This document shows, piece after piece, positions 23,838 through 32,342 of a DNA stretch of 51,445 nt. The stretch is taken from contig CAUGNO010000011.1 of assembly GCA_959600905.1 (NCBI GenBank), positions 1-51,445 on the forward strand, read 5' to 3'. A program made the translations under genes and the position numbers. The notes under the pieces are model-generated. The model was given only the letters and a program-made list of their open reading frames with translations, was not told the DNA's origin and ran no database searches. Origin of the DNA: UMGS1975 sp959600905 (GTDB lineage: Bacteria; Bacillota; Clostridia; Christensenellales; QAND01). Every line of letters begins with the position of its first letter. The stretch's first letter is position 1.

Positions 23838-25516
23838 AGCAGTTTTGGCGGCTGACGGCGCTGCAATTAAAGCTGACGTTTGGCATTGCCACGCTCAAAG
23901 CACAGCTCAAGGGCAGCGCAAAGGACAAAAGAAAGGCGATCGCTTCGCTTTTGGTGCTGCTGCTGGTAGGCGGCGGCCTGCTGGTGGGCTACATGCTGCT
24001 GCTGAATTGGCTGTTTGATGTTGTGATGCTCAATGTCATCCACGACACGCTGCTGGCCATCAGCATCATGGCGGGTATGCTGGTGGTGTTTATCTTTGGC
24101 ATCCCTTATGCATTCTCCCTCTATTATGCAAAGGACACGGCGTTTTTGGCGTCGCTGCCTATCAAGCAGAGCACGGTATTTGCCAGCAAATTTACCGCCT
24201 CGCTCATCGGCGAAGTGGCCAGCTACGCTCTGTTTGTGGTGCCGGCGGCCATCATCTATGCGCTGCATGCGCCGGTAACGATCCAATATGTATTGTCCGC
24301 CGTGGTCATCGTGCTGCTGGGTGCTATGATCCCCTTTGCGCTGGTCAACCTGGTGGTGGCGCTTTTGATGCATGTCAGCGTCTTTACCAAACACAGGGAT
24401 AAATTTGCCACGGCGGCAGGCATTGTGTTTTTGCTGCTGTATATCATTGGCGTGCAGATGCTGAGCAGCTCCATGCAGAATGTTTCTTCCGAGCAGATCA
24501 TGGCCTTTTTATCCGGCGGCCTGTTGGATACGGTTACGTCTGTGTTTCCGCCGGCGAAATGGGCCTCCGGCGCGCTGGTCTATGGCGGCAGCACGGGGCT
24601 GACCAATCTGCTGCTGTTTGTAGCGGTGTGCGCGGCCTGCTTTGTGGTGTGCTATTTGGTGGCGGGGCACCTGTATCAGCGCGGCGCCGCGGCCCAGGAG
24701 GAAACGGCGGTACGCAGTAAAAAAGTGGATATCAAAGCCGCCGGCAAAAAAGAGGGAAGCCCGCTGTGGGCCATTTTCCGCAAGGAATGGAAGAGCGTGC
24801 TGCGCTCTCCTACCTATGTGATGAATGGGCTGATCTCCGTCATCATGGCGCCGTTGATGGTGGTTATGATGATGATCGCCATCCCGATTCAGGATGTGGC
24901 GTCGGAAATCGGCATGAGCGGCGCTTCCACCGCTGAATTGCTTTCCAGCCTGCCGCAGGATGTGATGCTGATCTTGATGCTGATCGTCGTGGGCTTTGGA
25001 TATTTCTTTGCGGCGATGAATATCTGCGGGATGACGGTGTATTCCCGGGAAGGGGAGTCGAGCTGGCTGATGATGGTGCTGCCCGTCACGGCGGCCACGC
25101 AGCTGCGCGGCAAGATCCTGTTTTCCATGAGCGTAACGATGCTGGCGGCGCTGCTGATGAGCATTGCGTTCTTTTTTGCCTGGCATGCGGCATGGTGGGT
25201 CTGCGCGGTGATGTTTATTGGCATTACACTGTTGAGCACGCCGGTGGTGCTGCTTGGCATCTATATCGATCTGGCAAGGCCGCGGCTTCATTGGGACAGC
25301 GAACGCCGCGCCATGAAGAGCAATACCAACACCATCTACGGCATGCTGCTGGAGCTGGTTTACCTGGCGGCGATGATCGGCTTGGTATTCCTGATCAACG
25401 ATTTGACGATGTTTATCGCCGCGGCGATGGGCATTTCGCTGGTGCTGTCCGTTGTGATCTATGCGGTGATGATCAAGGCGGCGCCGCGGCTTCAGGCGCG
25501 TATGATGGAGTTGTAA
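23834..25516 (+). CDS. Large ABC-2 type permease
   Basis: 560 residues with about twelve hydrophobic segments in two bundles and a soluble region around 285-320 (RSKKVDIKAAGKKEGSPLWAIFRKEWKSVLRSPTYV), whose RKEWK/LRSP phrase is typical of ABC-2 permease subunits. As a single large permease it probably pairs with the preceding ATPase to export a drug, peptide or lipid; the substrate is unknown. The reading frame stays open upstream, but the start at 23834 is fixed by the ATGA overlap and the MKQFWRLTALQLKL beginning. Confidence 0.88.
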   Translation: MKQFWRLTALQLKLTFGIATLKAQLKGSAKDKRKAIASLLVLLLVGGGLLVGYMLLLNWLFDVVMLNVIHDTLLAISIMAGMLVVFIFGIPYAFSLYYAKDTAFLASLPIKQSTVFASKFTASLIGEVASYALFVVPAAIIYALHAPVTIQYVLSAVVIVLLGAMIPFALVNLVVALLMHVSVFTKHRDKFATAAGIVFLLLYIIGVQMLSSSMQNVSSEQIMAFLSGGLLDTVTSVFPPAKWASGALVYGGSTGLTNLLLFVAVCAACFVVCYLVAGHLYQRGAAAQEETAVRSKKVDIKAAGKKEGSPLWAIFRKEWKSVLRSPTYVMNGLISVIMAPLMVVMMMIAIPIQDVASEIGMSGASTAELLSSLPQDVMLILMLIVVGFGYFFAAMNICGMTVYSREGESSWLMMVLPVTAATQLRGKILFSMSVTMLAALLMSIAFFFAWHAAWWVCAVMFIGITLLSTPVVLLGIYIDLARPRLHWDSERRAMKSNTNTIYGMLLELVYLAAMIGLVFLINDLTMFIAAAMGISLVLSVVIYAVMIKAAPRLQARMMEL

Positions 25517-25556
25517 ACAAAAACAAAACTATGCCCTGGGAAAACCGGGCGCTTTC

Positions 25557-25588
25557 AAACGCTGTGCAATCCCGGCACAGCGTTTTTT
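25557..25588 (+). terminator. Rho-independent terminator
   Basis: AAACGCTGTGC / GCACAGCGTTT with a 7-nt loop and T run, after the ABC exporter pair. Confidence 0.88.
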
Positions 25589-25597
25589 ATCTTATTT

Positions 25598-25805
25598 TGC
25601 AGTGCTGTGGATATAGAGAATGCCGGTCGTCTCCAAGTCTGCAAGCGGAGAAAGCTGTGCGGATATAAAAACCGTCCGCTTGTATGGATTCATACAAGAA
25701 GGGTAAGGCCCATAGGATGTAGGGCGGCTTGACAAAGCGGCGGGAAAACGCGCGGGAATTGAAAGCCAAAGCCATAAAGATAACTGAAAATTGCAACCCG
25801 GCGGC
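25598..25805. other. Gene-free gap with one inverted repeat
   Basis: No gene with a ribosome site was found here. The only structure is CTTGTATG / CATACAAG (25679-25686 and 25691-25698) with a 4-nt loop. The stretch may be decayed sequence. Confidence 0.4.
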
Positions 25806-25834
25806 TTTACTTTTGGCAGGGCCTCTAGTAGAAT
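25806..25834 (+). promoter_or_regulatory. Promoter of the degV operon
   Basis: TTTACT (25806-25811), 17-bp spacer, TAGAAT (25829-25834). Confidence 0.65.
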
Positions 25835-25888
25835 AAAAAAATAAAACCCGGCTGGTATGCTGTTATCCTTGAGAAAGAGGGACATAGA

Positions 25889-26734
25889 ATGATCCGCATC
25901 GTGGCAGATACAACCTGCGATTATCCGCAGGAGCTGCATATAGAAGAAAAGATTACCATCATTCCGCTGAAGGTAACGATCAACGGAATGAATTACGATG
26001 ATAAGCTGGAGCTTTCCAATCAGCAGTTTTTTGAGTTGCTGCCGCAAAGCGAGCAGCTTCCGGTGACGGCCGCCCCTTCGCCGGAACAATACCGGCGTGT
26101 ATTTGAAACGTTTTGCGCCAACGGCGATTCGGTGCTGTGTTTTACCTGTTCTTCCAAATTGAGCGCATCTTACCAAAGCGCTTTGATTGCCAAGGATATG
26201 GTGGAGGGGAAGATCGATATCATCGATACGCGCACTGCCGCCCTGGGCAGCGGGATGCCGGTGATGGATGCGCTGGAGATGATCCAGGCCGGGAAAACGC
26301 ATGAGGAGATCGCTGCCGCCTGCCGCAGCAGGGTGTCCCGGCTAAGCACGCTGATCTTGCTGGATACCGTAGAATACTTGAAAAAGGGCGGGCGCATCAG
26401 CCCGCTGGCGGCCAGGATGGCCGGCGTACTGAATATAAAGCCCATCATCCATGTGATGAAGGATGGCTCCAACGAAGTGATCCATAAAGCGCGCAGCCTT
26501 CAAAAGGGCATGCAGTGGATCCGGGATTATGTGATGGAAAACTGCGGCCGGCCGCTCAGCGAGCAGAGTATCGGCATCGGCTATTCCTCGGACATTCGCC
26601 CGGCCCAGCGGTTTATTGCGCTGTTGCAGGGCAAGGTAAAACCAAAGCGCATCGATATTGCGGATATTGGCTGCGTGGTGGGTACGCATATCGGCCCTGG
26701 GGCATTTGGCATTTTCTGGGAAGATGTACGTTAA
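25889..26734 (+). CDS. DegV-family fatty-acid-binding protein
   Basis: 281 residues, the family length. DegV proteins bind a long-chain fatty acid and in Gram-positives can serve as the FakB subunit that presents it to the kinase FakA. The N-terminal VADTTCDYP, the TAAPSPEQY stretch with SSKLSASYQSA, and LDTVEYLKKGGRIS followed by LNIKPIIHVMKDG are all characteristic. No fakA-like gene is in the window. GAAAGAGGG precedes the ATG. A YiiX-like gene follows after 19 nt. Confidence 0.92.
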   Translation: MIRIVADTTCDYPQELHIEEKITIIPLKVTINGMNYDDKLELSNQQFFELLPQSEQLPVTAAPSPEQYRRVFETFCANGDSVLCFTCSSKLSASYQSALIAKDMVEGKIDIIDTRTAALGSGMPVMDALEMIQAGKTHEEIAAACRSRVSRLSTLILLDTVEYLKKGGRISPLAARMAGVLNIKPIIHVMKDGSNEVIHKARSLQKGMQWIRDYVMENCGRPLSEQSIGIGYSSDIRPAQRFIALLQGKVKPKRIDIADIGCVVGTHIGPGAFGIFWEDVR

Positions 26735-26753
26735 TAGCCTGCGAGAAAACGAG

Positions 26754-27416
26754 ATGCATCCCTATCTGTATGTGGTGGTCAGCCAAACGCATACGCGCAT
26801 CGGCAAGGTCATTCGCAAGGTAACAAAAAGCCCGTTTAGCCATAGCTCTATCAGCCTTACGGCGGACCTATCCCAGATGTATTCGTTTGCACGCTACCGG
26901 CTGCAAAGCCCGTTAAAGGGCGGATTTGTGCAGGAAACGCCGGGCCGCCTTACCTTGCTGGGTGAGGAGGAAACATATGTGCATATCTACCGCATCCCGG
27001 TTTCCTGGATGCAGTACCGTGCGGTAGCGCACAGGATCTGGCGCATGCAGGCCGATGAGGAGGAATATATTTACAACGCCTTTGCGCCGTTGTTGGCGCC
27101 GTTTGGGCGGGAGGTAAATGCGTATAAGGCGGAGATCTGCTCTCAGTTTGTAGCCCAGTGCCTGCGAACGGCCGGCGTGCTGCCCAAGGGGCTGTGCGCC
27201 AAAAGCGTGGTGCTGCCCAAAGATTTTGCTGAGGCGTTTGCAGAGTATCTGTATTATCGCGGCCCATTGGAGCAATACCGGCCGGCCTGGGCAGCAGCGC
27301 CCGCGCCGGATGATTATTTTTTGCATTTGGGCTGGCGCAGGCGCACGACAGAAGCCTGCAAGAGCGTTGCGGTGCTGATGTACCGCGTCTACCGCGCCCA
27401 TCGATACAAAGCATAA
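26754..27416 (+). CDS. YiiX-like permuted papain-fold (NlpC/P60 superfamily) protein
   Basis: 220 residues without signal peptide. The candidate catalytic pair occurs in permuted order: His30 in KSPFSHSSISL near the N-terminus and Cys129 in YKAEICSQFVAQCL in the C-terminal half, as in the YaeF/YiiX branch of NlpC/P60-like enzymes. Those cleave amide bonds in lipids, peptides or cell-wall pieces; the substrate here is unknown. The start at 26754 follows the degV stop by 19 nt with only a weak GAGAAAACGAG site, so coupling to degV is likely. The pairing with a fatty-acid-binding protein may point to a lipid substrate, which is inference. Confidence 0.68.
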   Translation: MHPYLYVVVSQTHTRIGKVIRKVTKSPFSHSSISLTADLSQMYSFARYRLQSPLKGGFVQETPGRLTLLGEEETYVHIYRIPVSWMQYRAVAHRIWRMQADEEEYIYNAFAPLLAPFGREVNAYKAEICSQFVAQCLRTAGVLPKGLCAKSVVLPKDFAEAFAEYLYYRGPLEQYRPAWAAAPAPDDYFLHLGWRRRTTEACKSVAVLMYRVYRAHRYKA

Positions 27417-27446
27417 AAAAAGGACGTACACGGTACGTCCTTTTTT
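27416..27446. terminator. Bidirectional rho-independent terminator
   Basis: A run, GGACGTAC / GTACGTCC, T run; serves the YiiX-like gene and the convergent lipoprotein gene. Confidence 0.85.
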
Positions 27447-27452
27447 ATTCGC

Positions 27453-27809
27453 TTAGTCGATTTTGGTCATCGCCTGCTGCGTGCCGTCGTCGCCGGTGAT
27501 GGTCAGCACCTTGCTGTCCTTATCATAGGAATACGACGCATCGCGGGTAACGGGCTGGCCGCCCGGCGCCTGGGTCTCGAAATGCAGGCGCTTGGCCTCC
27601 TCGTCGATGGTGTAGGTAGAGCCGGTGGCGATGGAATCGCCGGCTGTTTCGATGGCAAGCAGATTGCCTTTTTGGAATTCATACACCACGTTGGGGTCCA
27701 GGTTGTCCTGGTACCGGCCGACCAATTCATTGCCGCCGCCGCAGCCTACGCACAGCGCCAGGGTAAACAGCACGGTAAAGGCTAGAAAAAATTTCTTCAC
27801 AGATCTCAT
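27453..27809 (-). CDS. Small lipoprotein (DUF5640-like beta protein)
   Basis: 118 residues. A signal peptide ends at a lipobox-like LCVGC with Cys23 as the likely lipidated residue. The mature protein is short and beta-rich: ELVGRYQDNLDPNVVYEFQKGNLLAIE, then SKVLTITGDDG. The layout LVGxY/W...YEF...G...Y matches its upstream neighbour and small clostridial lipoproteins of the DUF5640 kind. Function unknown; it would sit on the outer face of the membrane. The ribosome site TGGAGGATACCG precedes the ATG. It follows the related gene by 27 nt, so they share a transcript. Confidence 0.75.
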   Translation of the reverse strand: MRSVKKFFLAFTVLFTLALCVGCGGGNELVGRYQDNLDPNVVYEFQKGNLLAIETAGDSIATGSTYTIDEEAKRLHFETQAPGGQPVTRDASYSYDKDSKVLTITGDDGTQQAMTKID

Positions 27810-27836
27810 CGGTATCCTCCAGTAATGATTCGCAGT

Positions 27837-28157
27837 TTATTGTACGCGGGTCAAGGTGACAACGGCGCCGTTTACGTCCGTACAGGTCAGCGTGTTACCC
27901 TCCAGCACGTAAGAGGCAATCGTTTCAAAGCCGTCGTATTCAATGGTAAGCTGCCCGGTAGCTTCGTCCGCCGTATAGGTCCCCTCGATGGGCGCGCGGC
28001 TTTCCGTCGTAAGCGATAAGGTGCCGTCCGCACGGAATTCATAGGTGATCGGCGCTGCCTCATGCTGCCAGGTACCCACCAGGGTAGGCGCTCCGCCGCA
28101 GGCACAAACCAACGCCAAGCAGAGGAGCAAGCACAGGCAAACCGCTGCTCTTTTCAT
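27837..28157 (-). CDS. Small lipoprotein (DUF5640-like), tandem paralogue
   Basis: 106 residues. Lipobox LVCAC with Cys20. The mature part TLVGTWQHEAAPITYEFRADG, then GTYTADEATGQLTIEYDG and VLEGNTLTCTDVNG follows the same order of strands as the next gene, so they look like a tandem duplication that has diverged. Function unknown. AGGAGG lies 11 nt before the ATG, and a strong promoter (28201-28229, minus) drives both. Confidence 0.75.
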   Translation of the reverse strand: MKRAAVCLCLLLCLALVCACGGAPTLVGTWQHEAAPITYEFRADGTLSLTTESRAPIEGTYTADEATGQLTIEYDGFETIASYVLEGNTLTCTDVNGAVVTLTRVQ

Positions 28158-28200
28158 GGATATGCGATCCTCCTAACCCGATTTTGCCCAATCTTTTTCT

Positions 28201-28229
28201 ATTATACAGAGGCGGAGGGGGTTTGTAAA
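28201..28229 (-). promoter_or_regulatory. Promoter of the lipoprotein pair
   Basis: Minus strand TTTACA (28224-28229), 17-bp spacer, TATAAT (28201-28206). Confidence 0.82.
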
Positions 28230-28243
28230 GAAAGGAAAGCGCC

Positions 28244-29008
28244 TTACAATACGCCCTCGTGGCGCAGCGCTTTGAGAATGCCGTCGTTTTCCATCGTATC
28301 GGTGATATACGAAGCCTTGGCCTTCAGCGCATCCACGGCGTTGCCCATGGCGATGCCGTGGCACGCTATACGGAACATGGCTTGGTCGTTGTAGCCGTCG
28401 CCAAAGGCATAGGCGTTGTTTCGGCTCACGCCAAAATGCCCAAGCAGGTAATGTATGGCGCTGCCCTTATCCCAATCGGAGGTAGAGCAGTCGCAAGACC
28501 CGCTGCCGCCATGATCGTTGATGACCAAACGCCCTTCAAAGGCACGGCACAAGGCGTCGCGCTGTGCAGGTTTGGCATAGTACAGATCAAAAGAATAGAG
28601 ATCTTCTTGCGCAGGGAATGCGAAAATGCGCTCCTGGCCGTATTCTGCCTGCACAGAGCAGAGCTGGGCGCGGCTGAGACGGTAGGCATAGGCGGCGTTT
28701 TCGGAAAGAAACAGAGCGCCGGCGGAAAGTGCGTCGATGGTTTCCCGATAAGAGGCCAGCGCTTTGGCGGAAAGCGTCCGGGTATGCAGCCTATGCCCCT
28801 GGTAGCAAAGATACCGCCCATTGCAGGCGATATACCCGCTGACAAGGGAGCCGAACAGCGCTTCGGCATAAAAGACCGGACGGCCAGTACAGACAAAGGT
28901 AAGGTGCCCGGCCTCCTTTAATCGGCGCAGCGCTTCCAGATTGCCGGGCGGGATCTGCCCATGCATGGCCAAGGTACCGTCTATATCAAAAAAGAATATT
29001 TTTTGCAT
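28244..29008 (-). CDS. Cof-type HAD-superfamily phosphatase
   Basis: 254 residues. HAD motif I DIDGT (Asp8 nucleophile, Asp10 acid/base) at the N-terminus, motif II CTGRP, a type IIB cap in the middle, motif III Lys in SDWDKGSAIHYLL and motif IV GDGYNDQAMF. Such enzymes hydrolyse sugar phosphates, FMN or PLP; the substrate is open. GGAGG lies 8 nt before the ATG. It lies downstream of a fucU-like gene but a terminator separates them. Confidence 0.9.
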   Translation of the reverse strand: MQKIFFFDIDGTLAMHGQIPPGNLEALRRLKEAGHLTFVCTGRPVFYAEALFGSLVSGYIACNGRYLCYQGHRLHTRTLSAKALASYRETIDALSAGALFLSENAAYAYRLSRAQLCSVQAEYGQERIFAFPAQEDLYSFDLYYAKPAQRDALCRAFEGRLVINDHGGSGSCDCSTSDWDKGSAIHYLLGHFGVSRNNAYAFGDGYNDQAMFRIACHGIAMGNAVDALKAKASYITDTMENDGILKALRHEGVL

Positions 29009-29090
29009 TCCATGCCTCCCATGTGGAAAGTTGATGGCCGCGGCAAAGGATCGGGCCTAGGGCCGCCCTGCCAAGCCGATGCAAAACAGG

Positions 29091-29115
29091 AAAAAAGCCC
29101 GCGTTTGGCGGGCTT
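29091..29115 (-). terminator. Rho-independent terminator of the fucU-like gene
   Basis: Minus strand stem AAGCCCGC / GCGGGCTT with a 5-nt loop followed by six T. Confidence 0.8.
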
Positions 29116-29124
29116 TGCCATCGC

Positions 29125-29559
29125 TTATAGGCGAACGGTGCCTTTTTTCAGAATGATATTGGCAAACAGCGAGGTCTCGCTGGTTGCTACGATGGCATAG
29201 GCGTGTTTGGCGCGTTCATAAAAATCAAACCGCTCCATGTATTCAAAATCGTTGTACGGTTCGCCGCTTGCATCCAAAATGCGGCGGTATTCCGCCCAGA
29301 TCGGCGGCGTTTGGTCAAACTTACCGGGCACCACCTTCATCAGCGTGGCAGGATGATCGACAAAATCATCCAAGGGCAGGAGCTGCAGCACGGCCTCCAG
29401 CACCTCCGGCACGCCGTGGCCGTCGCAGCGGATGAGGCGGTCGGTGGAGGAGTCGGCAGGGAAGTTGCCGTCGGCAATGATGATTTCATCCCCATGCCCC
29501 ATATTGGCCAATACATATAAAAGGTCGGGGGAAAGAATGGGGGGAATGTTTTTCAGCAT
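29125..29559 (-). CDS. RbsD/FucU-family sugar mutarotase
   Basis: 144 residues, the FucU length. The family interconverts anomers of fucose or ribose. The N-terminal catalytic His lies in ANMGHGDEIIIADGNFP, and the C-terminal ERFDFYERAKHAYAIVATSE carries the conserved Tyr/Arg region seen in FucU. No fucose or ribose catabolic genes are next to it, so the sugar is uncertain; FucU is favoured over RbsD because of the IADGNFPA and ERFxFYxRA phrases. AAGAAGG precedes the ATG. Confidence 0.85.
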   Translation of the reverse strand: MLKNIPPILSPDLLYVLANMGHGDEIIIADGNFPADSSTDRLIRCDGHGVPEVLEAVLQLLPLDDFVDHPATLMKVVPGKFDQTPPIWAEYRRILDASGEPYNDFEYMERFDFYERAKHAYAIVATSETSLFANIILKKGTVRL

Positions 29560-29603
29560 ACAGATACCTTCTTTCTCGTAAGAAATTTCTCAACTATTTT
29601 TTT

Positions 29604-29632
29604 ATTATACCATGCGCAAGGGCTTGGCCCAA
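29604..29632 (-). promoter_or_regulatory. Promoter of the fucU-like gene
   Basis: Minus strand TTGGGC (29627-29632), 17-bp spacer, TATAAT (29604-29609), with a TGG extension. Confidence 0.75.
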
Positions 29633-29644
29633 CGAAATGTTTTT

Positions 29645-29675
29645 TGAGTAAAGGCCGCAGCCGCCGGACATACTA
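29645..29675 (+). promoter_or_regulatory. Sigma-G/F-like sporulation promoter of the ger operon
   Basis: TGAGTA (29645-29650), 18-bp spacer, CATACTA (29669-29675). The -10 is an exact match to the forespore sigma-G consensus and the -35 is one base off TGAATA. It ends 34 nt before the gerA start, and no sigma-A promoter is seen. Confidence 0.65.
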
Positions 29676-29709
29676 GCATGTAGAAATTGTCAATGTCAGG
29701 AGCGGTTGC

Positions 29710-31281
29710 ATGTTATCCTATTTGAAAAAGATATTGTCGTACGATCCGCCGGAGCCGTTTGTGCTGGGGGAAAGCCCGGATGAGCAGCACGAGGCGCCGC
29801 AGGAATCCCACATCCGGGCCAAAGAGCAAAAGGCGCAGTATCCGCCCTTTACGCTATCCAAAAAGCTGGAGGATATGTACGCACAGCTCCGCCGTATTTT
29901 TGGAAACGGGGAAAACGACGACCTGATCCTGCGCATTTTTAAGGCTGGGGAAAAGCGCGTGTTTTTAGCGCTGCTGGATGGGCTGACCAATAAGGATATG
30001 ACAGGAGAGATCATCATGAAACCCCTGATGACCAACGGCTGCACATCGCTGACGCAGGCGTTGGAGGAGGTGGTGCCGCTCAACGGCGTCAAAGAGGAGG
30101 CGGACCCTTCCGTGGTGGTGGACGGCATTGTCAACGGGCTGGTCTTTTTCATCGTAGAAGGAGAAAAGAAATTTGCCATGCTGGATGTGCGTATGACAGA
30201 GCGCCGCAGCGTATCCACCCCGCAAAACGAAAAGGTGGTGCATGGCCCGCACCAGGGCTTTGTAGAGGATATCCGCGCCAATGTAAACCTGGTGCGCAAC
30301 ATTGCGCGCACACCGGATCTTTGTACCAAATTCATCCCCATCGGCGGCGACAATGGGCTGCGCGGCGCACTTTTGTACCGCGAAGGCATGGTGGATCCAA
30401 AGCTGCTGGCCAAGGTAAAGCAAAAACTGTTGGAAGCGCAAAGGCAAAAGGGGTTTGTATTGGGAGAATACTCGGTAGCGCGCATTTTTGAACGAAGAAA
30501 ATACAGCTTATTTCCGCAAGCGCTGCAAACCGAACGGCCGGACCGGACGGCTGCCTTTGTGATGCAGGGGCATATTGCACTGATCTGTGACGGCGCGCCG
30601 TATGCGCTGGTGGTGCCCATCACGTTTTTCGGCCTGATGCACACCAGCGAAGATCACTACCTACGCCCTGCCGTGGCAACGACAGAGCGCCTGGTGCGCA
30701 TCCTGGCGATGATGATCACAGTGCTGATGCCGGGGCTGTATATCGCCTTGGTCACCTTTCATCAAGAGGTCTTGCCGACGGCATTTATGATCTCTACTCT
30801 GACGCTGCGCAAGATGGTAGGGCTGCCGGTGGTGGCGGAGATCGTGCTGACCACCATCCTATTCGAGCTGGTGCGCGAGGCTTCGATTCGCGTGCAGGGC
30901 GGCATTAACCAGCAGCTGGGCATCGTAGGCGGCATTGTTTTGGGCGAGGCGCTGGTCATGAGCAACATCGTAAGCCCTGTGGTGCTCATCGTCATCGCGC
31001 TGACGGTGCTGAGCAGCTTTGCCATTCCCGATTACGGCTTGCAGATGGCGCTGTATATCCTGCGCTTCGCATTTTTGGCGCTGGGCGCTGTGGCAGGGCT
31101 CATCGGCATTGCAGCGGGCTGGGCGGTCTTGATGGCCTACCTGTGTACGCTGGATTCCTTCGGCGTACCCTTCTTTGCCGCCTTTGCACCGGCCACCAAG
31201 CACGCGACCGACCTGATTTTTAAGGGCAGGAAAAAGCAGCACGATGCACCGGACGCTGTGAATATGGGGCGGCGGCGATGA
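29710..31281 (+). CDS. Spore germinant receptor A subunit (GerA family)
   Basis: 523 residues. Large N-terminal soluble domain, then a C-terminal membrane part of about five helices, as in GerAA/GerKA. Recognisable phrases include GLTNKDMTGEIIMKPL, RMTERRSVSTPQNEKVVHGPHQGFVEDIRANVNLVRN and SVARIFERRKYSLFP. The protein sits in the spore inner membrane and, with subunits B and C, senses germinant small molecules. AGGAG lies 7 nt before the ATG. The stop overlaps the next start (ATGA at 31278). The ligand cannot be predicted. Confidence 0.93.
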   Translation: MLSYLKKILSYDPPEPFVLGESPDEQHEAPQESHIRAKEQKAQYPPFTLSKKLEDMYAQLRRIFGNGENDDLILRIFKAGEKRVFLALLDGLTNKDMTGEIIMKPLMTNGCTSLTQALEEVVPLNGVKEEADPSVVVDGIVNGLVFFIVEGEKKFAMLDVRMTERRSVSTPQNEKVVHGPHQGFVEDIRANVNLVRNIARTPDLCTKFIPIGGDNGLRGALLYREGMVDPKLLAKVKQKLLEAQRQKGFVLGEYSVARIFERRKYSLFPQALQTERPDRTAAFVMQGHIALICDGAPYALVVPITFFGLMHTSEDHYLRPAVATTERLVRILAMMITVLMPGLYIALVTFHQEVLPTAFMISTLTLRKMVGLPVVAEIVLTTILFELVREASIRVQGGINQQLGIVGGIVLGEALVMSNIVSPVVLIVIALTVLSSFAIPDYGLQMALYILRFAFLALGAVAGLIGIAAGWAVLMAYLCTLDSFGVPFFAAFAPATKHATDLIFKGRKKQHDAPDAVNMGRRR

Positions 31282-32342
31282 AAGGAAGAATCGGAGCCAA
31301 GGAAATATGGGCCAGTGTATTGGTCAGCCTGATTGGGCGGCTGGTATTTTTAGACCCTGTCACGTTTGTCAGCCAGCCGGGACAGAGCGCCTGGATGATG
31401 CCGCTGATCGCGCTGCCCATCGGCCTTTTTATGCTGCTGCTGGCAAAAAAACTCAGCGCATACGGCGACCCCGCCGCCTGCGCGCAGCGCGTTTTGGGAA
31501 CCGGCCTGGGCCGCGCCGTCATCGTACTATGGGGCGTTTGGCTGACATTGCTGATGGCAATTTCGGTAGGCAAGATGATTTCGGTGACACGGTATTATTT
31601 TTTCCCGCTGACAGATATTTCGCAGACAGCGCTGCTGTATGTGGTGCCGATGTGTCTAATTGCCTTTGGCGGGGCGGTTTGCATTGCGCGCTCGGCCCGG
31701 CTGGTTTGGTGTATTCCCTTTGTGGCGCTGCTGGTGCTGGTAGGGGCCAATCTGCCGAATATGGACTGGAGCAACGTAAGCCCGGTCATGGGCGCCGGGC
31801 TGTGGCCTACGGTGCGGGCGGGGCTGATGTTTTCCACTGCGTTTTGGACGGTGCTGTGCGTATGGTTTTGGAGCCATGAAACGCATATGCAAAAGCCCAC
31901 GGTGCGGGCCAGCTGCTGGGCGCTGGTATTCAGCTCGGTGCTGCTCAGCGCCATCATGCTGTGTATGACGGCCTCCATGGGCACCAGCGCGTACCAAAAC
32001 ACGGTATCGCCGCTGTATACCATTGCCTCTAACATAGACCTGGGCCGTTTTTTGCAAAGGATGGGCCCGCTGTTTTTCTTCTGTTGGTCTATCAGCACCT
32101 TTGTATCGGGCGCCTTTGCGCTGCAAATCGCTTCGCAGGGCATTGGGCAGGTGCTGGGCACAAAGGATCAGCGCCCCATCATCGCAGGGCTGTCTGCCAT
32201 GATCTTGATCGTATCGATCCTAATGATCCATGGGGCCATGGCGCTGGTGGCCAATTATCTGGTGGCCTTTGGCGCCGTTGTGACGCCGGGGCTGCTGGCC
32301 GTTGTATGGGCGGTGTCCAAGATTCGGAGGTTGAAACCATGA
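31278..32342 (+). CDS. Spore germinant receptor B subunit (GerB/spore permease family)
   Basis: 354 residues with about ten transmembrane segments. It resembles amino-acid/polyamine permeases (Spore_permease family) and is the likely ligand-binding channel subunit of the receptor. The N-terminal IGAKEIWASVLVSLIGRLVFL is typical. It overlaps gerA by 4 nt and gerC by 4 nt (ATGA at 32339), giving strict translational coupling. Confidence 0.9.
   Translation: MKGRIGAKEIWASVLVSLIGRLVFLDPVTFVSQPGQSAWMMPLIALPIGLFMLLLAKKLSAYGDPAACAQRVLGTGLGRAVIVLWGVWLTLLMAISVGKMISVTRYYFFPLTDISQTALLYVVPMCLIAFGGAVCIARSARLVWCIPFVALLVLVGANLPNMDWSNVSPVMGAGLWPTVRAGLMFSTAFWTVLCVWFWSHETHMQKPTVRASCWALVFSSVLLSAIMLCMTASMGTSAYQNTVSPLYTIASNIDLGRFLQRMGPLFFFCWSISTFVSGAFALQIASQGIGQVLGTKDQRPIIAGLSAMILIVSILMIHGAMALVANYLVAFGAVVTPGLLAVVWAVSKIRRLKP

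Noticed and set aside
25587..25796. 69-codon minus-strand open frame in the degV upstream gap
   Set aside because: No ribosome site, no recognisable protein features, and it runs into the terminator.
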